64,000 nt of DNA from assembly GCA_050176585.1 (NCBI GenBank), contig JBFXHX010000005.1, positions 62,001 through 126,000 of the forward strand, read 5' to 3'. Of the stretch, positions 45,279-54,275 are shown one piece after another. The stretch is from CAYYWP01 sp050176585 (GTDB taxonomy: Bacteria; Desulfobacterota; Binatia; HRBIN30; CADEER01). Positions within the stretch are counted from its first letter, which is position 1; every line of letters begins with the position of its first letter. A program made the translations under genes and the position numbers. A model generated the notes under the pieces. That model saw only the letters and a program-made list of their open reading frames with translations. It did not search any database and had not been told where the DNA came from.

Positions 45279-46276
45279 CAGCGCACGAGGATAGCGCCCC
45301 AGGTGAAACCCGCGCCGAATCCGGCAAGGCAGACGAGATCGCCCGCGCGGACGCGCCCCGCCTCGATCGCTTCGTAAAGGGCGAGCGGAATCGACGCGGC
45401 CGTGGTGTTCCCGTATTGCTGGATGTTGTTGGCGAGCTTCTCTTCCGGCCAGCCGAACCCGAGCGCGATCAGCTGGTTGATGCGCAGGTTTGCCTGGTGC
45501 GGAACCACGAGCGCAATGTCCTCCGCGCGATACCCGCCGGCGTCCAGCACCTCCTGAATGACCTGCGTGCAGCGCTCGACGGCGTGCTTGAACACGTACC
45601 GCCCGTCCATGCGGGGAAAGACGCGCGGCGCATCCGCGGAGAACATCGCTTCAGTGAGCCGCGGCCGTTCGCGCCACGCGGCGCACTCGAGCCAGAGCTT
45701 GTCGGCGTGCCGCCCCTCGGCGTGCAGCGCGCTATGCAGAATGCCCTTGTCGGGCTCCGCGATCGCCTCCACCACCACCGCCGCCGCGCCGTCCCCGAAG
45801 ATCACTGCCACGTCGCGGCCGCGCGTCGTGATGTCGATTCCGGTGGAATGCACTTCGCCGCCGACGATCAAGATGCGCTCGCAACGGCCGGCTTTGATGA
45901 GCGCGTTGGCGCTCGCGAGGGCATAGAGAAAGCCGGTGCATTGATTGCGCACGTCGAAGGCAGGCATGCCGCCGATGCCGAGCAACCGTTGCAACACGCA
46001 GGCGCTCGCCGGCATGTCCACGTCCGGGCTGAGTGTGGCGAAGATTACGCATTCCATGTCCTCGGCGCGCCGCCCGGCGCGCGCGAGCGCCTCGCGCGCG
46101 GCGATCGCGCCCATGTCCGCCGCGCCGACGTCGCCTTCGCTGTACCGCCGCTTCTGAATGCCGGTGCGTTGCTGTATCCACTCGTCGGTGGTGTCCAGGC
46201 GAGCCATCAGGTCGTGGTTGGTGACCACGCCCGGCGGTACGTAGCGCCCGATCCCGGTGATGTGCGCGTTTGGCAA
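45275..46276 (-). CDS. fabH: Beta-ketoacyl-ACP synthase III FabH
   Basis: 333 residues from TTG 46276, the only start between the stop of the upstream gene and the conserved HITGIGRYVPP. Classical motifs are DEWIQQRTGI, the catalytic triad Cys113 (RNQCTGF), His260 (VPHQANLRI) and Asn290 (YGNTTAASIPLAL). It starts fatty acid synthesis from acetyl-CoA and malonyl-ACP. GAGGGG precedes the TTG. It follows a second, divergent KAS III-like gene by 14 bases. Confidence 0.94.
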   Translation of the reverse strand: MPNAHITGIGRYVPPGVVTNHDLMARLDTTDEWIQQRTGIQKRRYSEGDVGAADMGAIAAREALARAGRRAEDMECVIFATLSPDVDMPASACVLQRLLGIGGMPAFDVRNQCTGFLYALASANALIKAGRCERILIVGGEVHSTGIDITTRGRDVAVIFGDGAAAVVVEAIAEPDKGILHSALHAEGRHADKLWLECAAWRERPRLTEAMFSADAPRVFPRMDGRYVFKHAVERCTQVIQEVLDAGGYRAEDIALVVPHQANLRINQLIALGFGWPEEKLANNIQQYGNTTAASIPLALYEAIEAGRVRAGDLVCLAGFGAGFTWGAILVRW

Positions 46277-46290
46277 CGGTCCCCTCGCGC

Positions 46291-47223
46291 TTATAACCGC
46301 AGCACAGCGGCGCCCCAGGCGTAACCCGCGCCGCACGTCGCGACGCACACGCGCGCGCCGGGCGCGAGGCGCCCGTTCGCCACGGCCTCGCTGAGCGCCA
46401 CCGGCAAGCCGGCCGCGGTGAGGTGCCCGTGACGGGCGCCGGCGTCGATCAGGCGCGCTTTCGGAATCGCGAGCGCCGCGGCGCAGTGTTCCACCACCTC
46501 GGGCAGCACATGGCTCAGTACGAACGCGTCGATGTTCTCCGCCGCGCGCCCGGCTTGGCTCAGCGCAGCGCGCACCACCGCGGGCAGGTGCTCGTGCGCA
46601 AAGGCGGCGACGTGCTCGCGATCGATCCGCACGTAATGCCGGCCCGCGCGGAGGTCCTCGACCGTGACGCGCAGCGGGTGCTGGCGGCTAGAGGGGTACT
46701 CGATCCAGAAGCGGTCGTAGTGCCGCCCGTCGGTGTGACAGACGATAGACTCGACCACCGAGCCGTTACCGGCGCCGAGCACCGCGGCGGCCGCCCCGTC
46801 GCCGTAGAGCTCCGCGACCGCGCGTCCGCGCTCGGAATAATCCAGGCCGGAAGAATGGACCTCGCCGGCCGCCAGCAGCACGTGCCGATACTGCCCCGCG
46901 CTGACGAATGCATCGGCCATCATCAGCGCGGTCAGAAAGCCGGCGCACTGCCCGCGGACGTCGAGCGCGGCCGTGGTCCCGCAGCCGAGCTTGTGCTGCA
47001 GGAAACAGGCGGCGCCCGGAAACGTGACGTCCGGCGTCATCGTCGCAAACATCACCAGATCGATATCGCCGACCTCCAGCCCCGCCGCGCTCAGTGCGCG
47101 CCGGGCGGGTCCCAGCGCCAGGTCCGAGGGGCCGCCGGGCGCGGCGGCGATCGGGCGTGCGACCGGGCCGACGGCGCGGGCAGCGGGCAATTCGTGCGCA
47201 AGGGCGAGAATGGCCGTAGACAT
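46291..47223 (-). CDS. Divergent KAS III-like ketosynthase (Cys-His-His)
   Basis: 310 residues from ATG 47223 (ATG 47247 and TTG 47259 are longer options). It shares the thiolase fold with the FabH encoded next, with nucleophile Cys93 (RGQCAGFLTAL) and His238 (LSHVLPE). At the Asn of the FabH triad it has His267 (RHGHLTAAGLPVAL), so the triad is Cys-His-His, as in KAS I/II. It also lacks the DEWI..RTGI segment and so is shorter. The last part, ATCGAGYAWGAAVLRL, is conserved. It may act on other acyl donors or only partner with FabH; both are inference. Confidence 0.85.
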   Translation of the reverse strand: MSTAILALAHELPAARAVGPVARPIAAAPGGPSDLALGPARRALSAAGLEVGDIDLVMFATMTPDVTFPGAACFLQHKLGCGTTAALDVRGQCAGFLTALMMADAFVSAGQYRHVLLAAGEVHSSGLDYSERGRAVAELYGDGAAAAVLGAGNGSVVESIVCHTDGRHYDRFWIEYPSSRQHPLRVTVEDLRAGRHYVRIDREHVAAFAHEHLPAVVRAALSQAGRAAENIDAFVLSHVLPEVVEHCAAALAIPKARLIDAGARHGHLTAAGLPVALSEAVANGRLAPGARVCVATCGAGYAWGAAVLRL

Positions 47224-47328
47224 CGGTGGCGGGAAGCTTACGCTCATTGATGCGCGCAAGTCGACTCGGCCCGGGGTGCGGCGGCGGGTAGGGTCGATGG
47301 TGTCTGCGTTCAGCTCGGCGCGGAGCGG

Positions 47329-49104
47329 TTAGATTTCCAGGCGCTCGAGGCGACGGATGCCCGCGCGTACCGAGGCGAACAACACCGCCGCGACGAGCGC
47401 CACGACCGCGGCGAACGACGCGAGCACGGACCACTGGGCGGAGACTGCCAGCGGCTGGCCGCGAAACCTGCTCGAGAACACTGCATACACCGGCCACGCC
47501 TCGAGTACGACGACCGCGCCGATGAATGACAAGCAGAGCATCATGTAAACCAGCCCACCCCCGCTGGCGGCCACCTTGGCGGCGTTATCCGCGTCCAGCT
47601 TCGGATACGCGACGCCGACCGCGAGCGCGAGCGCCACGATCGCCAGCACCATGCCCCCCAGCGTGGCCGCCGACAGCGCCATCATGAAGCGCGTGACCCC
47701 GAGATAGGAGTTGGTCGCCAACACCAACAGCTCGGCGAACAGGAGCAGCGGAAGTGCGCCGGCCCAGAACTTGACCCACCAGAGCCGTCGCGCTGACAGC
47801 GGCGCTCCTTTCAGCAACCAGAGCGCGCGTCCCTCCAAGCTGAAGGACGGGAAGACGAAGCGCGCCGCTACGGCTGCGACGACGAAGGCCGCCAGCGCCA
47901 GATTGAGAAACGCGATCACGTTCTTGAAATAGAACGTGATTGATGGGCTGGCATCGAGTGGTAGGACGCTGAAGTTGTACACATATACGACCACCAACGC
48001 GCCGAGTAGGATCAGCTGCGACCACTGGCTGGTGTCGCGGAAGAACACCTTGAACTCTTTCACCAGCAGCGCACGCGTCTGCGCGGAGCAGGGGGCCATG
48101 GCGGCGCCCAGAGCTCGGGCCCATACGGGTTCGCGGGTGGCGCGCGCGTGGCGGCCCTCTTGCGCCTTCGTCCAGCCGGAGAGGAATAGCCGCGTGAACA
48201 CCGCCTCGGCGCCCATGGCTGCGACCGCCGCCGTCGATACGAGCAGCGCGTAGTAGAAGTAGGGCGCGCCCGCGCGCAAACCGAGCAGCGGGAAGAGAAT
48301 TTCCGTCGCCCACGTGCTGGGCAGGAAGGTGGCGCCCGGCGTGCGCATGGCGGCGAGAAAAGCCGAAAAGTCGGCGAAGCCCTCGGGACGGACGAGTCGC
48401 TCCGGCTGTACCAACCGGAACAGCAGGTAGAGCACTGAGATGGTGACGATCGAAAGCAGCAGCAGGATGTCCTTCGTGCGCCGGGCCGGGAACACGTGGA
48501 CCAGCACGGCGGTGACGATCACGCCGAGCGCGGCCGGGATCACGGCAAAGGGCGGCAGCGTGAGCGCCGTCGCGACGTAAAAGGCGGGTCCGGTGTTGTG
48601 GACGACGCCGTACGCCAGAAAAGCCGGGATCGCGAACAGCAGCAGCATCCACGACGAGTCGATCAGCGTCTCCGCGAAGCGGGCATAAAAGAGCCGCCGT
48701 AGTGCGACCGGCGCCGCCACCAGGCGGTCGAGGTCGCGCGAGAGGAAGAAGCTCGAGAGCGCCGCGACGATGTTCGAGAAGAGCAGGATCGAAAAGAACG
48801 TGACGAATATCATGCTGAGCAACTTGTGGGTCAGGATCGGACCGAATTCCGGCACGCTCAGGAAATGGCGCAGCGCGCGGGCGAAGAACGCGTAGATCGC
48901 CGCGCCGACCGCGCCGGCGAGCAATGCAAAGCCGGCGACTCGCCAGCGCGCGCCAGACGACAAGCGACGCCAGCGGTTCCGCTCCGCACGGCGGCGGGGC
49001 GCGAGCAGCTTCCAGACGGTCCGCGCCGGCGTGTCAGTGGCCGGCGGCCGCCACGGCACCCCCGCGCCGGTCTCCAGCCGTCGCGAAACAATGCCGTTCG
49101 GCAT
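47329..49104 (-). CDS. ABC exporter membrane protein (ABC_export type)
   Basis: 591 residues with about a dozen hydrophobic segments in two groups. The first half has SMIFVTFFSILLFSNIVAAL and LSRDLDRLVAAPVALRRLFYARFAET, the second LVKEFKVFFRDTSQWSQLILLG, a pattern of the putative ABC exporter family. The ATPase encoded four bases upstream (49108-49869) would drive it. Substrate unknown; relatives export antibiotics, lipids or sodium. It precedes the two KAS III genes on the same strand. Confidence 0.82.
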   Translation of the reverse strand: MPNGIVSRRLETGAGVPWRPPATDTPARTVWKLLAPRRRAERNRWRRLSSGARWRVAGFALLAGAVGAAIYAFFARALRHFLSVPEFGPILTHKLLSMIFVTFFSILLFSNIVAALSSFFLSRDLDRLVAAPVALRRLFYARFAETLIDSSWMLLLFAIPAFLAYGVVHNTGPAFYVATALTLPPFAVIPAALGVIVTAVLVHVFPARRTKDILLLLSIVTISVLYLLFRLVQPERLVRPEGFADFSAFLAAMRTPGATFLPSTWATEILFPLLGLRAGAPYFYYALLVSTAAVAAMGAEAVFTRLFLSGWTKAQEGRHARATREPVWARALGAAMAPCSAQTRALLVKEFKVFFRDTSQWSQLILLGALVVVYVYNFSVLPLDASPSITFYFKNVIAFLNLALAAFVVAAVAARFVFPSFSLEGRALWLLKGAPLSARRLWWVKFWAGALPLLLFAELLVLATNSYLGVTRFMMALSAATLGGMVLAIVALALAVGVAYPKLDADNAAKVAASGGGLVYMMLCLSFIGAVVVLEAWPVYAVFSSRFRGQPLAVSAQWSVLASFAAVVALVAAVLFASVRAGIRRLERLEI

Positions 49105-49107
49105 ACT

Positions 49108-49869
49108 TCAACCCGCTCCGAGTGCCGCGATGTCGCGTGGAACGTCCCCGCCGGTCAGGTGCAGGAATACGCCTTCCAGTGTATCCGCCGGCGCGGCGCC
49201 GACCTGGGCGCGCAAGTCATCCACAGTGCCAAGAGCGATGAGCCGCCCCCGCAAGATGATCCCCACGCGACTGCAGAGATCCTCCGCGACCTCGAGGCTG
49301 TGCGTCGACATGAACACCGTCGCGCCAGCCGCGGCGAGATCGCGGAAAACGGCCTTCAATAGGCGCGCGCCGCGCGGATCCATGCCCACGGTGGGCTCAT
49401 CTACGATCAAAATGCGCGGAGCGTGGATCAGCGCCGCTGCCATCACCAAGCGCTGTTTCATGCCGTGCGAGTACGTTTCGGCCAACTCGTGCCGCCACTC
49501 TGCCAAGTCAAAGAGCTCGAGCAGCCGTTCGCTGCGGCTGCGTTTGGTGTGCGGATCCATGCCGTACAGGTCGGCGCTGAAGTCCAGGTATTCTGCGCCG
49601 GTTAGCTTCTCGTAGACGTGCGGCCGGTCGGGTACGAAGCCGCAGAGCGCTTTCGCGCGCAACGGCTCGCGCCCGAGGTCGAAGCCGCCGAGCGCCACCG
49701 ACCCGTTGCTCGGCTGCAGGAGCCCCATCATCATGCGTATGGTGGTCGTCTTGCCCGCGCCATTTGGTCCGAGGAAGCCGAAGATCTCGCCGGGCCCGAT
49801 CGACAGGTTGAGTCGTTCGACCGCAACGGCCTGCCCGTAACATTTCGTGAGGTCGGTCAGCCGGATCAT
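49108..49869 (-). CDS. ABC transporter ATP-binding protein
   Basis: 253 residues. Walker A GFLGPNGAGKTTT, Q-loop CGFVPDRPHVYEKLTG, signature region YSHGMKQRL, Walker B ILIVDEPTVGMDPRGA, H-loop MSTHSLE. It belongs to the CcmA/DrrA-like export group. It is encoded just before the membrane protein at 47329-49104, and the pair makes a likely exporter. Confidence 0.92.
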   Translation of the reverse strand: MIRLTDLTKCYGQAVAVERLNLSIGPGEIFGFLGPNGAGKTTTIRMMMGLLQPSNGSVALGGFDLGREPLRAKALCGFVPDRPHVYEKLTGAEYLDFSADLYGMDPHTKRSRSERLLELFDLAEWRHELAETYSHGMKQRLVMAAALIHAPRILIVDEPTVGMDPRGARLLKAVFRDLAAAGATVFMSTHSLEVAEDLCSRVGIILRGRLIALGTVDDLRAQVGAAPADTLEGVFLHLTGGDVPRDIAALGAG

Positions 49870-50010
49870 GGCGCCACTGTGCTGGGCATCACGGGCGAGA
49901 GCAACCGCGATTCGGAACAGCGGCCCCCGAGCCCGGATCGGGCGCTGGACCGGTATGCTGTCGGAGCGCCCGCAAGTGCGGCGCGAGCGGCCGAACCTCG
50001 CGCCAGCCCG

Positions 50011-50499
50011 TCAGCGCCGCTTCAGGGCCCGCACCCGTTGTCCACGAGCCGACGGCGCACGCGTTCTTCGAGGCTCTGTCGGTCGCAGCGGCAACTCGAC
50101 TCCAAGCGCGACGCGCCGCTCGCTTCCGCCGTCCTGCCAGCGGTACCGCCGCAGGTCGGTACGGTCGCGACGGAAGCGGACGCCCTCCTTCTCCAGCAGC
50201 TCGCGTTGGAGGTCCGGGCGCAGCATGCTGCCGCGCATGCTGATGCCGCCGCCGGCGTTGATGACTCGCTGCCACGGCACCGCACGCGCCAGCGGACCGG
50301 AGAGGCGGGCGAGGGCGGTGCCCACCGCGCGCGCGGCGCGTGGATGGCCGAGCAGCGCGGCGACCTGGCCATAGGTGACCACGCGTCCGCGCGGGATGCG
50401 GCGCACGAGCGCATAGACGGCGCGTGCAAAGCTCGGCTGCGCGCGCGACCCGGCTGCAGGCGCGCCTCCCGTGCGGCGCGGGCGCGGAGGCCGCTTCAC
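50011..50499 (-). CDS. Alkyltransferase-like protein (MGMT family, Cys replaced by Trp)
   Basis: 162 residues. The MGMT DNA-binding fold is clear (IPRGRVVTYGQVAALLGHPRAARAVG), but the active-site PCHRV reads PWQRVINAGGGIS, with Trp76 in place of the Cys. This is the mark of alkyltransferase-like (ATL) proteins, which bind O6-alkylguanine and recruit nucleotide excision repair instead of removing the group. GTG start overlaps the YciI stop, so both are in one message. The C-terminal 40 residues are basic and disordered. Confidence 0.9.
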   Translation of the reverse strand: MKRPPRPRRTGGAPAAGSRAQPSFARAVYALVRRIPRGRVVTYGQVAALLGHPRAARAVGTALARLSGPLARAVPWQRVINAGGGISMRGSMLRPDLQRELLEKEGVRFRRDRTDLRRYRWQDGGSERRVALGVELPLRPTEPRRTRAPSARGQRVRALKRR

Positions 50500-50771
50500 G
50501 GCGTGGGGAGCACCTGGAGAAACGGGTGGACCTCCACCCGTTCAAACACGCCGTTGGCGACGTACGGGTCGCGCCCGACGATTTCCCAGACGGCGCCCGC
50601 CGAATCGGCTTCCACCACGATCAGGCTTCCGGCGCCGTCGGTGAGCGGGCCGGCGAGGACGATCTTGCCGGCCCGCGCGAGACCCTCCAGGTGCGCGACG
50701 TGGGCGGCGCGATGTACCGGTCGCTTCTCTTTGGCATCTCGCGTGTCGTGACCGATGATGACGAACAACAT
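50496..50771 (-). CDS. YciI family protein
   Basis: 91 residues from ATG 50771, preceded by AGGAG. FVIIGHDTRDAKEKRPVHRAAHVAHLEGL holds the conserved His and Asp of YciI folds; GKIVLAGPLTDGAGSLIVVEA, and PYVANGVFERVEVHPF. These are small ferredoxin-like proteins of uncertain role, possibly dehalogenase or lactone-related. The frame opens 11 codons earlier without similarity. Confidence 0.85.
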   Translation of the reverse strand: MLFVIIGHDTRDAKEKRPVHRAAHVAHLEGLARAGKIVLAGPLTDGAGSLIVVEADSAGAVWEIVGRDPYVANGVFERVEVHPFLQVLPTP

Positions 50772-50869
50772 GGATGACTCCTGCCGAGGGGGCGGTCCAT
50801 TCAACTTGTACGCTGAGCGAATCGCAAAACGCTTTCCTATTGGTCAAGACCTTCGTAGGTTGTCGGCCG

Positions 50870-51937
50870 ATGGCGCGCCGGCGGGGATGGGTGTGGGCGG
50901 CGATCGCGGTCGCGCTCGGGGCGGATCCGCCGGCGGGGACGAGCCCGCTCGCTGCGGAGGAGTTTCGCTTCATGCCGCCCGCGCCGACGCGGAATTTCCA
51001 GCCGATCCAGCTGATCTTCCTGAACCTCCCATTCGAGAGCGCGCGCACGGTGGGGGAGGGCGAGTTGGAGATCGACGTCCAGAGCGCGGAGATCAACGAG
51101 ATCGCTACGTCGAACGGCAGCATCGAGGCGACGCTCAAGTTCGAATCCAATCGCACGGCGTTTGCCGCTCGTTACGGCGTGCTGTCGCATTGGGAGATCG
51201 GCTTCGAGCTGCCGTTCATCACCCGGTTCGGCGGTGGGCTCGACCCGATGATCGACGCGGTGGAGTCCTTCTTCGGCGCCGAGAACCCCGAGCGCAAGCT
51301 GTTCCCGGACAACACCTTCGGCGGCTTCATCGTCGAGCGCGGCAGCGTGGTGCTGTTCGAGGGTGATCAGGTCACATTTCAGCCCGGCGACGTATACTTC
51401 TTCGCCAAGCGGGAGCTGTCGCTCCCGTCGGCCTGGCCGCATGTTGCGGTGCGCGCGGCGATCAAAGCGCCGACCGGCGATCCCGATCAGGTGCTCGGCA
51501 GCGGCGAGCCGGACCTGGGCGGCGGGCTGGCAGCCGACTGGCGGCCGTTCCAGCGCTTGATGCTGTATGGCAACGTCAACCTGGTATACCCGATGGGACC
51601 GATCACGCCGGCGCGATTGACGCTGAATCCGATCGTTACAGAATCGTTCGCGGCGCACGTCGCGGTCACGCACCGCTGGTCGGCGATGTTGCACCAGGCG
51701 ACGTACACGAGCCCGTTTCACGGCACCGGGGCGAGCCTGCTGGACGGGACCGCGGTCGAGATCGGCCTTGGCCTCAATTTCGCCTACAGCGAGTGCTTCG
51801 GCGCCCAACTGCTCGCGATCAACAACGTCAGCGGCGTCGAACAAGCGGCTGACTTCTCGCTGCTATTGGCGCTCAGATGGCGACCGTGGACCGTAGCTGC
51901 TCCGCCCGACCGGGTGGGCTCGCCGGCGTCACCTTGA
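50870..51937 (+). CDS. DUF3187 family outer-membrane-like protein
   Basis: 355 residues from ATG 50870, giving a signal peptide (WVWAAIAVALGADPPAG). The body has FQPIQLIFLNLPFESARTVGEGELEIDVQ, FAARYGVLSHWEIGFELPF, HVAVRAAIKAPTGDP and GLGLNFAYSE, with alternating beta strands, as in DUF3187. A C-terminal strand fits outer-membrane barrel targeting. Divergent from the YciI gene with about 98 bases between. Function not known. Confidence 0.8.
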   Translation: MARRRGWVWAAIAVALGADPPAGTSPLAAEEFRFMPPAPTRNFQPIQLIFLNLPFESARTVGEGELEIDVQSAEINEIATSNGSIEATLKFESNRTAFAARYGVLSHWEIGFELPFITRFGGGLDPMIDAVESFFGAENPERKLFPDNTFGGFIVERGSVVLFEGDQVTFQPGDVYFFAKRELSLPSAWPHVAVRAAIKAPTGDPDQVLGSGEPDLGGGLAADWRPFQRLMLYGNVNLVYPMGPITPARLTLNPIVTESFAAHVAVTHRWSAMLHQATYTSPFHGTGASLLDGTAVEIGLGLNFAYSECFGAQLLAINNVSGVEQAADFSLLLALRWRPWTVAAPPDRVGSPASP

Positions 51938-52010
51938 CCAGCGGTGTGGAGCCCGCTTAGACCAGCGGCAGCGCGGCGCCGCGCGCGAGCGCCGAGCGGA
52001 CGGGACAGCG

Positions 52011-52466
52011 ATGCAGCAAATATGGGGGCGATTCTTCGACGATTTTGCCATCGGTCAGGTGCTGAAGCACTGGCCTGGCCGCACAATCCGCGATGCCGAC
52101 GATACCTGGTTCACGCTGTTGACGATGAACACCAACCCGATCCATTTCGATGAGCACTTCGCCAGCCAGACCCAACATGGGCGCTGCCTGGTCAACGGCA
52201 CGCTGGTGTTCGCGATCGTGGTCGGCATGTCCGTACGCGACGTCAGCCAGACTGCCATCGCCAACCTCGACTACGAGTTCATTCGCCATCTCGGCCCGAC
52301 GTTTCACGGCGACACGCTGTACGCGGAATCGGAAATTCTGGACAAGACGCTCTCGTCCAAAGGCGACCGCGGCGTCTTGTACGTGGAAACCCGGGCTTGG
52401 AACCAGAAAGACGACCCGGTGATGTCGCTGCGTCGGCGGGTGCTTCTGCCGCGCCGTGCCGCCTAG
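52011..52466 (+). CDS. MaoC family acyl-CoA hydratase
   Basis: 151 residues, hot-dog fold. NPIHFDEHFASQTQHGRCLVNG carries the catalytic Asp and His of the R-hydratase motif, and FHGDTLYAESEILDKTLSSKG is typical of the mesaconyl/enoyl-CoA hydratase branch. It would hydrate an enoyl-CoA. It is 73 bases after the DUF3187 gene. Which pathway it serves is not visible. Confidence 0.9.
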   Translation: MQQIWGRFFDDFAIGQVLKHWPGRTIRDADDTWFTLLTMNTNPIHFDEHFASQTQHGRCLVNGTLVFAIVVGMSVRDVSQTAIANLDYEFIRHLGPTFHGDTLYAESEILDKTLSSKGDRGVLYVETRAWNQKDDPVMSLRRRVLLPRRAA

Positions 52467-52497
52467 CGGGCCGCGATCGCATCGCCCTTCCCCCGCC

Positions 52498-52767
52498 ATG
52501 GCGCCGGTCTCGTCCGTGGCCGCCTTTCTGGCCTCGGCGCGCGGGCCCGGGCCATCCGCGCGCGAGGCGGCGGAGATCCTGGGCGGGCTCGACGGCGATG
52601 CGCGCGCAGTTGCCGATGCTCAGGCGGTAGCGGCCGCGCACCGGCTGGCTTGGATGGAGGCGCGCACGGGGCGGCCATGGAGCGCCGCCGAGCTGGCGCG
52701 GGCGGAAGCGCGCGCGTTCGTCGCCATTCGGCGCGCGCTACAAGCGCGCGGGCTTTGGCGGGCGTGA
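52498..52767 (+). CDS. Small hypothetical protein
   Basis: 89 residues from ATG 52498 (GTG 52456 would overlap the MaoC gene). Ala/Arg-rich helical protein (SAREAAEILGGLDGDARAVADAQ, then RPWSAAELARAEARAFVAIRRALQ). The GC bias looks coding and it follows MaoC on the same strand, ending five bases before the dprA-like gene on the other strand. No domain recognised. Confidence 0.45.
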   Translation: MAPVSSVAAFLASARGPGPSAREAAEILGGLDGDARAVADAQAVAAAHRLAWMEARTGRPWSAAELARAEARAFVAIRRALQARGLWRA

Positions 52768-52771
52768 ATCT

Positions 52772-53695
52772 CTACTGTGCGGGAGAGCCCGCCAGCCCGG
52801 CTGCGAGCGCGCGGAACTGGGCGGCGGCATCGTCGGCGTGCACCGCTTGCGCGCCAACCGCCATCAAGCGCTCATTTTCAGCCTGCCACACCAACACGTG
52901 CCCGCCGCGGGCGAGGATGTTGCTGCACAACCCTTCGATTTCTCCACCGGGTCGCGCCTGTACGGCTACCACCAGGTCGCCGAGCGCGGCGATGAGCGCG
53001 TCACGGCGACGGCCGGAGCAGGGCAGGCCGTGGTCCTCGGGGCGAAATGGCGACAGGGCTAGCGTGTGCCGGCGATCGAAGGGCGGTCGCAGCGGTCCGA
53101 AGCCAAACGGATCGCGTTCCAGGTCGCCGGAGAAGGCGCTCAGCAGGCCGCGATCGACCACGACCAAACGGGGCGCGCCGAGGGTATGGACAGCGGCGGC
53201 GGCGATGCGGTGCGTGGCCTTCATGCCGCCGACGGCAATGGCGAACCCGGCGGCGGCTGCGGCCCGCGCGACGGAGAGCGTCGCCGTCACCGTCGTTCCG
53301 CTCACCAGGCGCGAGCTGAGCAGCGCCACCGTCGGCCGGTGGAGCAGGGCGATGTCTCCGTGCAGATACACCAGCGGTGGAGGGGGGGTGGCGCGGTGTG
53401 CCCAACCGCGCGGGTAGCCTCGGTCCCCCAACGCGCAGAGCCGTACGCCTGCGGCGTGCAGTCGCTGCGCGAGTGCTGCGCAGCGCGCCGTGTGCCAGAT
53501 GCGGTCGGTCGCGAGCCGGCGCAGCGCGGCCTCGGGGACGCCGATCTCCGCCAGCCGCCGCGCTGGAAGCTCGGGCAGACGCGCGAACGGTAGGTCCGCC
53601 GCGCGTGCCGCGGCCTGGATCCGGCGCAGGCGCCGCTCACCAACCCGCGGCAGCTCGGCCACGGTCAGCAGTCCGAGCGCCGTGTCGCGATCCAC
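52772..53695 (-). CDS. DprA/Smf-like protein, divergent
   Basis: 307 residues. The Rossmann-like DprA layout can be followed: GDRGYPRGW, LVYLHGDIALLHRPTVALLSSRLVSGTTVT, IAVGGMKATHRIAAAAVHTLGAPRLVVVD, and LVVAVQARPGGEIEGLCSNILARGGHVLVW. But key motifs differ: VGSR is LSSR, SGGAxGID is VGGMKATH, and the RNR of FPxRNR is SGRRRDALI. DprA loads RecA on incoming DNA; this version may have changed DNA binding. GTG start. Confidence 0.8.
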   Translation of the reverse strand: MDRDTALGLLTVAELPRVGERRLRRIQAAARAADLPFARLPELPARRLAEIGVPEAALRRLATDRIWHTARCAALAQRLHAAGVRLCALGDRGYPRGWAHRATPPPPLVYLHGDIALLHRPTVALLSSRLVSGTTVTATLSVARAAAAAGFAIAVGGMKATHRIAAAAVHTLGAPRLVVVDRGLLSAFSGDLERDPFGFGPLRPPFDRRHTLALSPFRPEDHGLPCSGRRRDALIAALGDLVVAVQARPGGEIEGLCSNILARGGHVLVWQAENERLMAVGAQAVHADDAAAQFRALAAGLAGSPAQ

Positions 53696-53801
53696 GGATC
53701 AGTCCTACTATAATCTTAGATAGACCTGCAACGAACCGGATAGCTATAGACAGCGCTCAACTGGCAGCGGATCCGCGCGCGCCGCCGGCGCCGGACCTAG
53801 A
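53696..53801. other. AT-rich gap with possible dprA promoter
   Basis: A short AT-rich patch in a GC-rich setting. On the minus strand TATAGT (53712-53707) resembles a -10 box; the -35 TTCGTT 17 bases away is weak. AGGA lies between it and the GTG of the dprA-like gene, so transcription would begin very near the start codon. Confidence 0.35.
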
Positions 53802-53996
53802 CTAGCGCGGCGGTCGGAATTGCCCGTAGCGATCCCTTCGCTCCCTCCGCAATGCGGCCAGGTGCGCGTCCGCCTCGCGCTGCAAGTGCGACTTGCGCTG
53901 CAGCAGGAAGTATCCGGCCGCCGCCGCCACGGCGAGCGCGGCGGCGAGCCACGGATAGTCGCGCAGCTGGGCGACCAGGTGAATCACTGTATCCAT
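53802..53996 (-). CDS. Small membrane protein
   Basis: 64 residues from ATG 53996, with GGAGG six bases upstream. One helix (YPWLAAALAVAAAAGYFLLQ, about 14-33) then a charged tail (READAHLAALRRERRDRYGQF). This looks like a real single-pass protein with a cytoplasmic helix. Function unknown; no neighbour shares its strand closely except the dprA-like gene downstream. Confidence 0.55.
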   Translation of the reverse strand: MDTVIHLVAQLRDYPWLAAALAVAAAAGYFLLQRKSHLQREADAHLAALRRERRDRYGQFRPPR

Positions 53997-54275
53997 GGCG
54001 CCCTCCATCCACGCGCAGGCTAGCTCCGCATGTGGCACCCCTCAACTGCGAATTCCGTGTGCGCGGCTTACGATCTGCGGTCGCGAGCGGTCGCCGGGCT
54101 CCCCGCCGGTGCAGGAAAACGCCAGGTTAGCGCCTCCTCGCTACAACTATGGCGAGGTCGCGATTTGCCCGTTGCAAACGCACATCCGGTGTCGCATACG
54201 TCGGCGTTGCACCATTTCGGCGCATGTGTCGCGCTTGAGCGGACCGTTAGAATGAGTAGGAGAGGGGGGGGCGCG

